Below, one piece after another: positions 1-5,447 of a DNA stretch of 7,987 nt. The notes under the pieces are model-generated. The model had not been told where the DNA came from. It saw only the letters and a program-made list of their open reading frames with translations, and searched no databases. Position 1 is the first letter of the stretch; every line of letters starts with the position of its first letter. Made by a program: the position numbers and the translations under genes. This DNA is from JBFFSQ01 sp041572275 (GTDB lineage: Bacteria; Pseudomonadota; Gammaproteobacteria; SZUA-229): contig JBFFSQ010000140.1 in assembly GCA_041572275.1 (NCBI GenBank), forward strand, positions 1 through 7,987. Reading direction: 5' to 3'.

Positions 1-726
1 AGCCTCACTATTGGCCATACATATATCACGCCACATGGTGGGATCACTGGAAGCGATACGGGTAAAATCGCGAAAGCCACCCGCTGCAAAACGAAATATT
101 TCGTCAACATCATCAACCTGATTCAGGCAGTCCACTAAGCCATAAGCCAGTAAATGTGGTAAATGACTGGTACCCGCTAAAATCAAATCATGATGACGAG
201 CCCCCATTTCATCAACTTCTGCACCAGCCGCTGTCCACATCAAACGAATACGCTCAATATCATCTCGTTGATTAGATTCCAGAGGCGTCAAAATAACTCG
301 ACGATCCCTAAACAACGAATGAAAGGCTGCTTCAGCACCTGACTTCTCAGTACCGGCAATTGGATGACCAGGGATAAATTGGCACAATTGGGTACCAAAG
401 GCTTTTTGAGCATCATTAATGACACATTGCTTAGCACTTCCACCGTCAGTGACCAGTGTATGCTTGTTCAGAGCTGGTTTGATTTTTTCAAAGACCTCAG
501 CCATAGCACCTAGTGGCACTGCAACAAAAACAATATCAGCATGAGCAACAGCTTTTGCATAATCTGTTTCAAATCGATCTATAACACCCAATTCCTGGGC
601 TTTTTTTAAATTTGAAACATTACGCCCAGCACCTACGATTTCTCGACAGTAACCGGCTTTTTTTAATGCCAATGCCAATGAGCCGCCAATTAATCCAACG
701 CCTATAATGCATAAACGATCAATCAT
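1..726 (-). CDS. tyrA: Prephenate dehydrogenase TyrA, 3' end cut by the window edge
   Basis: Oxidative decarboxylation of prephenate to 4-hydroxyphenylpyruvate in tyrosine synthesis; cytosolic. I translated 242 codons without a stop, from ATG at 726 to the left edge, so the C-terminus lies outside the window. The N-terminus is a Rossmann fold with GVGLIG at residues 9-14. DGGSAK follows at 94-99, then the prephenate dehydrogenase signature GHPIAGTEKSG at 120-130, whose His121 matches the catalytic histidine of the family. SHLPH at 187-191 and GGFRDFTR at 216-223 belong to the helical dimerisation and substrate-binding domain. No chorismate mutase domain precedes it, unlike the enteric T-protein. 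The start overlaps the hisC stop as ATGA, implying translational coupling. The end of beta-2 reads GAGRN (32-36) rather than carrying the Asp of strictly NAD-dependent enzymes. Whether it is fused to AroA downstream, as in some pseudomonads, cannot be seen. Family call is secure; cofactor preference is inference. Confidence 0.95.
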   Translation of the reverse strand, partial: MIDRLCIIGVGLIGGSLALALKKAGYCREIVGAGRNVSNLKKAQELGVIDRFETDYAKAVAHADIVFVAVPLGAMAEVFEKIKPALNKHTLVTDGGSAKQCVINDAQKAFGTQLCQFIPGHPIAGTEKSGAEAAFHSLFRDRRVILTPLESNQRDDIERIRLMWTAAGAEVDEMGARHHDLILAGTSHLPHLLAYGLVDCLNQVDDVDEIFRFAAGGFRDFTRIASSDPTMWRDICMANSEA

Positions 727-1841
727 CTGAGCACTTTCTCCAAAGCTGCCAAGCATCGATCATTTTGTGGTTCAGTCCCAATTGTAATCCTTAGATGGTT
801 TGGCAAACCATAATTGGCCACTGGTCGGACAATAACGCCCTCAGCCAACAAACTCTGATAAATTCGAGCAGCCTCCTGTTTCAAATCAACTAGTACAAAA
901 TTTCCGATACTGGGTACGTAGTTGAGGTCCAAGCGTTTGAAACCAGCTGTCAGCTGTAACATACCGACATTATTCATTTTAATGCTATTACTAAGATGCG
1001 CGTCATCATCAAGTGCAGCCAATGCTGCTGCCTGCCCCACCAGATTTGAGTTAAAAGGCTGACGAACACGATTTAACAGGTCTGCGATATCTGGATGCGA
1101 TATCGAATAGCCAATCCTTAAACCTGCCAGACCATAAATTTTTGAAAAAGTCCGAGTCACAACAAGGTTATCAAACCTTTGCAGTAACCCATCAGTGTCA
1201 GGTTTCAGATCATCGGGCATGTACTCAAAATAAGCCTCATCAAGAACAACAATAACGTCATCAGGTATCGTCACCAGAAAACTATCCAGTTGTTGTGTAT
1301 CCAGCCAGGTCCCGGTTGGGTTATTCGGGTTAGCAATAAACACGACCCGCGTTGAAGGTGTAATTTGACTGGCAATTGCATCGAGATCATGACCATAGGG
1401 CATGCTTGGATGCTCTGCAGGAAACGCCGGTGCTATCTGTGCTTCTGCTCCTACTGCCTGAATGACGATAGGATAAACGGCAAAAGCAAATTCAGAATAA
1501 ACCGCCGCATAACAGGGTGCCAAAAATGCACGAGCAACCATTTCGAGGACATCATTGGAACCATTGCCCAGGGTAATACAGGCAACATCGACATGATGTT
1601 TTTTGGCCAATGCCTGTGAAAGCTTGTGGCCACTACCATCAGGATAAAAATTAATAGTCGGCAACACTGTTTGAGCTGCCTTCAGAGCCAAAGCGCTTGG
1701 ACCGAGAGGGTTTTCATTAGAGGCCAGCTTAACCGAATTACGGATCCCTAATTCACGCTCAAGCTCTTCAACAGGTTTACCTGGCGTATATGGCTGTAAT
1801 TGTTGAACTCCCGGTACAGCAAGTTTCTTAAATCGATTCAT
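723..1841 (-). CDS. hisC: Histidinol-phosphate / aromatic aminotransferase, HisC type
   Basis: PLP-dependent class I/II aminotransferase of 372 residues, the usual length for HisC. It interconverts imidazole acetol phosphate plus glutamate and histidinol phosphate. Visible motifs: SNENPLGPS near 41-49 (substrate arm), GNGSNDVLE at 92-100 (PLP phosphate contact), NPNNPTG at 171-177 with the PLP-binding Asn174, DEAYFEY at 201-207 (Asp201 and Tyr204 on the cofactor ring), TFSKIYGLAGLRIGY at 231-245 with Lys234 as the Schiff-base lysine, and LRITIGT at 350-356 with Arg351 for the substrate carboxylate. It lies between pheA and tyrA instead of in a his operon. Such HisC2-type copies are known in several proteobacteria to have broad specificity and to aminate phenylpyruvate and 4-hydroxyphenylpyruvate; that role here is inferred from context. 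The gap to the pheA stop is 5 bases with no clear Shine-Dalgarno sequence, and the stop overlaps the tyrA start. Confidence 0.95.
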   Translation of the reverse strand: MNRFKKLAVPGVQQLQPYTPGKPVEELERELGIRNSVKLASNENPLGPSALALKAAQTVLPTINFYPDGSGHKLSQALAKKHHVDVACITLGNGSNDVLEMVARAFLAPCYAAVYSEFAFAVYPIVIQAVGAEAQIAPAFPAEHPSMPYGHDLDAIASQITPSTRVVFIANPNNPTGTWLDTQQLDSFLVTIPDDVIVVLDEAYFEYMPDDLKPDTDGLLQRFDNLVVTRTFSKIYGLAGLRIGYSISHPDIADLLNRVRQPFNSNLVGQAAALAALDDDAHLSNSIKMNNVGMLQLTAGFKRLDLNYVPSIGNFVLVDLKQEAARIYQSLLAEGVIVRPVANYGLPNHLRITIGTEPQNDRCLAALEKVLR

Positions 1842-1846
1842 AGAGT

Positions 1847-2932
1847 TTAAAGAACCGCTTTGGGGTAGGAACCAAGTATTCTGACCATTGCTGTTTCATG
1901 CTCAATCTCATGCAAAGCTTCAGCCACAATTGCATCATCTTTATGACCTTCGATATCGATAAAGAAGACATATTCCCAGACACCACGGCGTGATGGACGT
2001 GATTCAATCTTGCTCATACCAATTCCACGAGTTGCCAATGGCTCCAGCAACTGAAACAAGGCCCCGGGCTTGTTGTTAGTAGTTACCAGGAATGAGGTAC
2101 GGTCGTTTCCACTTGGTAACACCGCATCCCTGCCAATTACGATAAAGCGAGTCGTGTTATTAGGTTCATCTTCAATATCTGCTTGGAGAATGGGGACACC
2201 ATAAATCTCAGCAGCCATACTGCCGGCTATAGCAGCACTACCTTGTTCTTTCCCACATACACGAACCGCTTCAGCATTACTGCGCACTGCATACTGTTCA
2301 ACACCTGGTAAATGCTCATCTAACCAACGGCGACATTGAGCTAACGACTGCTGGTGTGAGAATACTTTTTTAATATCCTCGAAGCGAGTTTCATTGGAAA
2401 TCAAATTATGCTGAATTCGAAGATCCACTTCACCACAAATAGATAAGCTGGAATTCAACAACAGATCAAGGGTATGTGTAATAACACCTTCTGTGGAATT
2501 CTCAATAGGCACAACGCCAAAATGTGCCTGGCCTGTCTCAACAACACGAAAAATATCTTCGATATTATCAACGGGTAATTGTTCAACCGCGGCACCGAAA
2601 TGTTTAATCGCTGCAACGTGATTATAGGTTCCTGCTGGACCCAAAAACCCAACTTTTAATGGTCGCTCAAGTGCCAGGCAAGATGACATAATCTCCCTGA
2701 ACAATCGCGCCATTTCTTTAGCGCTTAATGGACCTTTATTTCGGGATTCAATGGTCTGTAGAATCTGTGCTTCACGCTCAGGCCGATAAAAATGTTCAGT
2801 TTCACCTGCCGCTATTTTTATTTCTGCAACCTTCTGAGCGCAGGCAGCGCGTTCATTGATCAAATCCTGGATACGCTTATCGACAGTATCGATCTGTTCA
2901 CGAATAGCTTTTAATTTGTTTTCTTCACTCAT
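1847..2932 (-). CDS. pheA: Bifunctional chorismate mutase / prephenate dehydratase (P-protein)
   Basis: 361-residue fused enzyme converting chorismate to prephenate and then phenylpyruvate, the committed branch to phenylalanine. Residues 1-90 form an AroQ-type all-helical chorismate mutase domain; Arg11, Arg28 and Lys39 fall at the same numbers as the active-site residues of E. coli PheA, with Arg53-Glu54 matching E. coli Arg51-Glu52. The prephenate dehydratase domain runs from about 93 to 267, starting GFLGPAGTYNHVAA-like and containing VVPIENSTEG (140-149) and the catalytic TRF motif at 261-263. A C-terminal ACT domain covers about 278-361, with the GALF (290-293) and ESRP (310-313) motifs that bind phenylalanine for feedback inhibition. 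The length is near that of pseudomonad PheA and shorter than the 386-residue E. coli protein. The start is 6 bases after the serA stop and has no Shine-Dalgarno match, suggesting translation coupled to serA. No phenylalanine-rich leader peptide precedes it. Confidence 0.97.
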   Translation of the reverse strand: MSEENKLKAIREQIDTVDKRIQDLINERAACAQKVAEIKIAAGETEHFYRPEREAQILQTIESRNKGPLSAKEMARLFREIMSSCLALERPLKVGFLGPAGTYNHVAAIKHFGAAVEQLPVDNIEDIFRVVETGQAHFGVVPIENSTEGVITHTLDLLLNSSLSICGEVDLRIQHNLISNETRFEDIKKVFSHQQSLAQCRRWLDEHLPGVEQYAVRSNAEAVRVCGKEQGSAAIAGSMAAEIYGVPILQADIEDEPNNTTRFIVIGRDAVLPSGNDRTSFLVTTNNKPGALFQLLEPLATRGIGMSKIESRPSRRGVWEYVFFIDIEGHKDDAIVAEALHEIEHETAMVRILGSYPKAVL

Positions 2933-2938
2933 TTACGT

Positions 2939-4102
2939 TTATATAACCCGTGCACTTAAAACACCTTCTACGGCACTGATTCTTTTCACTGTTTCCGCAT
3001 CAGGCCAGGATTCAACATCGATTAGTGTATAAGCAAGATCACCTTTCGATTCGTTAACCATGTGTAAAATATTAACCTTTGCCTGCCCAAGGACATGAGA
3101 CATTTGCGCCAACATATCTGGCTGGTTGGTATGGGCAATGGCAATTCGGCTATTACCTTTACGCGCCAGCTTAATATCAGGGAAGTTAACCGAATTTCTG
3201 ATATTACCATTCTTCAGATAATCATTGAGCTGATCAGCAATCATCATCGCACAGTTTTCTTCAGCCTCATTCGTTGAGGCACCTAAATGAGGCAATGTTA
3301 TTACTTTTGGATGCCCTTTTAACAAATTCGATGGGAAATCGCTCACATAGGCATGAATTTTCCCGCTATCGATAGCTGCCAGTACAGCTGCATCATCAAC
3401 GATACCATCGCGGGCAAAGTTCATTACCACAGAGCCATCTTTCATCAATTCTAGTCGATCAGCATTTAATAGATTACGAGTAGATTCAACCAGCGGCACA
3501 TGAAAAGTCACAAAATCAGCTTGCTTGAACAGCTCATCAGCACTATCCATTTCCTCAACATTAGCTGACAGTTTCCAGGCACTTTTAACTGTGATTGTAG
3601 GATCAAAACCAATGACTCGCATACCCAATGCATCAGCGGCATTGGCAATCTGTACACCGATTGCGCCAAGCCCGATGACCCCAAGCGTACGTCCGGGCAA
3701 TTCGAATCCAACATATTTTTTCTTTCCGGCTTCTACTGCTTGAGATACTTCTATATCAGTACCTTCAAGTTGCGTGGTGTACTGCCAGGCTTCTGTTAGA
3801 TTACGACTGGCTATAAGCATAGCTGCAATGACCAGTTCTTTAACTGCATTGGCATTAGCACCCGGCGCATTAAAAACGACAATACCCCGATCTGACATAG
3901 CAGCCACAGGAATATTGTTAACACCAGCACCTGCGCGACCAATAGCACACACAGTATCAGCTACTGGCTCATCGTGCATTTTATAGGAACGCAACATAAT
4001 TGCATCAGGTGCAGCTGCATCAGGATCGATAGTATATTCTTGAGGTGATAGCCTATTCAAACCTTTTTCTGATATGGCATTATAGGTTTTTATCGTGAAC
4101 AT
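2939..4102 (-). CDS. serA: D-3-phosphoglycerate dehydrogenase-like protein with one ACT domain
   Basis: 387-residue D-isomer 2-hydroxyacid dehydrogenase, likely oxidising 3-phosphoglycerate to 3-phosphohydroxypyruvate with NAD, the step before SerC. The substrate domain carries RAGAGVNNI at 56-64. The nucleotide domain has GLGAIG at 144-149 and Asp167 in FDP, as expected for NAD. NFARDG places the catalytic Arg231, and LPHLGAST the catalytic His272. The glutamate between them (Glu269 in E. coli SerA) has no acidic counterpart: the stretch reads DFPSNLL at 255-261. An ACT domain spans about 318-387; His324, Asn326 and Asn344 align at a constant offset of 20 with E. coli His344, Asn346 and Asn364, the serine-binding residues, so serine feedback is plausible. 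It is shorter than E. coli SerA (410) and lacks the inserted domain of long SerA forms. The start at 4102 has an AAGGA site 6 bases upstream. The 87-bp gap to serC shows no terminator; a weak 6-bp bulged hairpin with a 3-base loop lies at 4116-4131 just ahead of this site. Confidence 0.88.
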   Translation of the reverse strand: MFTIKTYNAISEKGLNRLSPQEYTIDPDAAAPDAIMLRSYKMHDEPVADTVCAIGRAGAGVNNIPVAAMSDRGIVVFNAPGANANAVKELVIAAMLIASRNLTEAWQYTTQLEGTDIEVSQAVEAGKKKYVGFELPGRTLGVIGLGAIGVQIANAADALGMRVIGFDPTITVKSAWKLSANVEEMDSADELFKQADFVTFHVPLVESTRNLLNADRLELMKDGSVVMNFARDGIVDDAAVLAAIDSGKIHAYVSDFPSNLLKGHPKVITLPHLGASTNEAEENCAMMIADQLNDYLKNGNIRNSVNFPDIKLARKGNSRIAIAHTNQPDMLAQMSHVLGQAKVNILHMVNESKGDLAYTLIDVESWPDAETVKRISAVEGVLSARVI

Positions 4103-4108
4103 ATTGAA

Positions 4109-4113
4109 TCCTT
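4109..4113 (-). promoter_or_regulatory. Ribosome binding site of serA
   Basis: On the minus strand AAGGA stands 6 bases before the ATG at 4102. It supports that start and independent initiation of serA, in contrast to pheA and hisC downstream, which lack such a site. Confidence 0.75.
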
Positions 4114-4189
4114 ACGGTCTTTCACAAAGCCATAGATCAGACAAGGCGTTAAACAGACCTGGCAGAACTATGACTCATTAAACCAGTTT

Positions 4190-5269
4190 TTATCCGTTAC
4201 GTTGCTCGAAATCTTGCATGAAATCAATCAGTGCATCGACACCCGCTTCTGGCATAGCGTTATAAATACTCGCACGCATACCGCCTACTGAGCGATGTCC
4301 TTTTAATGTCGTCAATCCAGCTTGTTCTGCCTGTTCCAGGAATTTTGTATCCAACTCTGAATCAGCAAGTATAAACGGTACATTCATCCATGAGCGACAG
4401 CTGATATCGACAGGGTTAGAATAAAAGCTTGAATTATCAATTGCCTGATATAGTTTGCCTGCTTTACGCTCATTGATCTCTGTCATGGCAGCTATACCAC
4501 CCTTATCTTTTAACCACTGGAATACCAGTCCGGCCAGATACCAACTGTAGGTTGGTGGCGTGTTGTACATAGAGTCATTATCAGAATGCGTTTTGTAATC
4601 CATCATCACCGGCATAGTTGGCATAGCATGACCAATCAGGTCATCGCGGACAATGGCAATAGTTAAGCCGGCTGGACCAATATTTTTCTGTGCTCCAGCA
4701 TAGATAACACCATACTTTGAAACATCAATCGCACGTGACAGTATAGTTGATGACATATCTGCGACCAATGGCACATCAGTTTCAGGAACAAAAGGGAATT
4801 CAACACCGACAATAGTCTCATTAGGTGTATAGTGAAGATACGCAGCATCGGCGCTGGTGTTCCAGCTGGACTGTTCTGGAACCGTAGTGAATTTCTGATC
4901 TTCACTGGATGCCACCACATTTACATTACCGTAACGCTTCGCTTCCGCAATTGCTTTTTTTGACCACTGCCCTGTTAACACGTAGTCCGCACTGGTTTTC
5001 CCATTCAATAAATTAATCGGCACCATAGAAAACTGAGAACTGGCACCACCTTGCAAAAACAATACTTTGTAGTTATCTGGTATGGCCATAAGTTCACGCA
5101 GATCAGCTTCTGCTTTATCTGCAATAGACATGAACGCCTTGCCACGATGACTCATTTCCATCACTGACATGCCCGCGCCCTGCCAGTCCAGCATTTCTTC
5201 TTTCGCCTGCTGCAATACTTCTTCTGGTAGTGCGGCGGGGCCTGCACTGAAGTTATATACTCGACTCAT
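4190..5269 (-). CDS. serC: Phosphoserine aminotransferase SerC
   Basis: 359-residue class V PLP aminotransferase, matching the 360 or so residues of E. coli SerC. It aminates 3-phosphohydroxypyruvate with glutamate to O-phosphoserine; the same enzyme also serves pyridoxine synthesis by aminating 3-hydroxy-4-phosphohydroxybutanone-type erythronate derivatives. The protein opens with YNFSAGPAALP. His41-Arg42 (SHRGKAF) match the E. coli substrate-phosphate residues, QGGASSQF at 73-80 holds the PLP phosphate, Trp102 stacks on the cofactor ring, ADMSS at 170-174 contains Asp171 for the pyridine nitrogen, and AGAQKNIGPAG at 191-201 contains the Schiff-base Lys195. GHRSVGGMRASIYNA at 324-338 supplies the second phosphate-site His325-Arg326 and the carboxylate arginine Arg332. 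All key residues are present. The start is supported by AGGTG 4 bases upstream. It is the first gene of the serine/aromatic cluster after gyrA and probably has its own promoter. Confidence 0.98.
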   Translation of the reverse strand: MSRVYNFSAGPAALPEEVLQQAKEEMLDWQGAGMSVMEMSHRGKAFMSIADKAEADLRELMAIPDNYKVLFLQGGASSQFSMVPINLLNGKTSADYVLTGQWSKKAIAEAKRYGNVNVVASSEDQKFTTVPEQSSWNTSADAAYLHYTPNETIVGVEFPFVPETDVPLVADMSSTILSRAIDVSKYGVIYAGAQKNIGPAGLTIAIVRDDLIGHAMPTMPVMMDYKTHSDNDSMYNTPPTYSWYLAGLVFQWLKDKGGIAAMTEINERKAGKLYQAIDNSSFYSNPVDISCRSWMNVPFILADSELDTKFLEQAEQAGLTTLKGHRSVGGMRASIYNAMPEAGVDALIDFMQDFEQRNG

Positions 5270-5273
5270 GTAA

Positions 5274-5278
5274 CACCT
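5274..5278 (-). promoter_or_regulatory. Ribosome binding site of serC
   Basis: AGGTG on the minus strand, complementary to the anti-Shine-Dalgarno core, ends 4 bases before the serC ATG at 5269. The spacing is slightly short but workable, and the encoded YNFSAGPAALP start matches the family. Confidence 0.7.
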
Positions 5279-5311
5279 ATAATCTTTTATGATTGTTCTA
5301 TAAAAATCAGG

Positions 5312-5339
5312 TTAATACCACCTTCAACCCAAGTATCAA
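5312..5339 (-). promoter_or_regulatory. Candidate sigma70 promoter for serC and the downstream cluster
   Basis: Within the 178-bp gyrA-serC gap, the minus strand has TTGATA (5339-5334, 5 of 6 matches to the -35 consensus), a 16-base spacer, then TATTAA (5317-5312, 4 of 6 matches to the -10). Initiation would fall near 5305, giving a leader of roughly 35 bases that includes the serC ribosome binding site. An overlapping alternative is TTGAAG at 5326-5321 with TATAGA further downstream, at a less favourable spacing. The rest of the gap (5340-5447) shows a run of seven T on the minus strand at 5429-5423 but no GC-rich stem before it, so I see no gyrA intrinsic terminator; some read-through from gyrA is possible. 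No operator or attenuator is recognisable. Confidence 0.4.
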
Positions 5340-5447
5340 CAAAGGCTGTTGCATAGCGATTATTGCTGGCGATAGTTAATCCTGTAATTCCACTACCTTA
5401 GTATTGCCTTTTCGACAATGTTAAAAAAAGAGTGATATCAATTTATG

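Noticed and set aside
1365..1619. Plus-strand open frame opposite hisC, and similar frames opposite serA at 3095-3277, 3525-3743 and 3774-3986
   Set aside because: All lie against well-supported conserved proteins, have no ribosome binding sites or domain-like sequence, and look like frame shadows.
4116..4131. Small hairpin GGCTTTGTGAAAGACC (minus strand) in the serC-serA gap as a possible terminator
   Set aside because: The stem is short and bulged with a 3-base loop and no T run follows; it precedes the serA ribosome binding site closely and is more likely incidental.
5334..5352. Short inverted repeat CAACA-gcctt-TGTTG before serC
   Set aside because: Only 5 bp per arm, expected by chance in AT-leaning DNA; no second copy to suggest an operator.
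5307..5354. A 15-codon leucine-rich reading frame on the minus strand upstream of serC (MQQPLLILGLKVVLT), resembling a leader peptide
   Set aside because: It has no ribosome binding site, overlaps the likely promoter so would be mostly outside the transcript, is not rich in Phe, Tyr or Ser, and no attenuator-terminator follows it.
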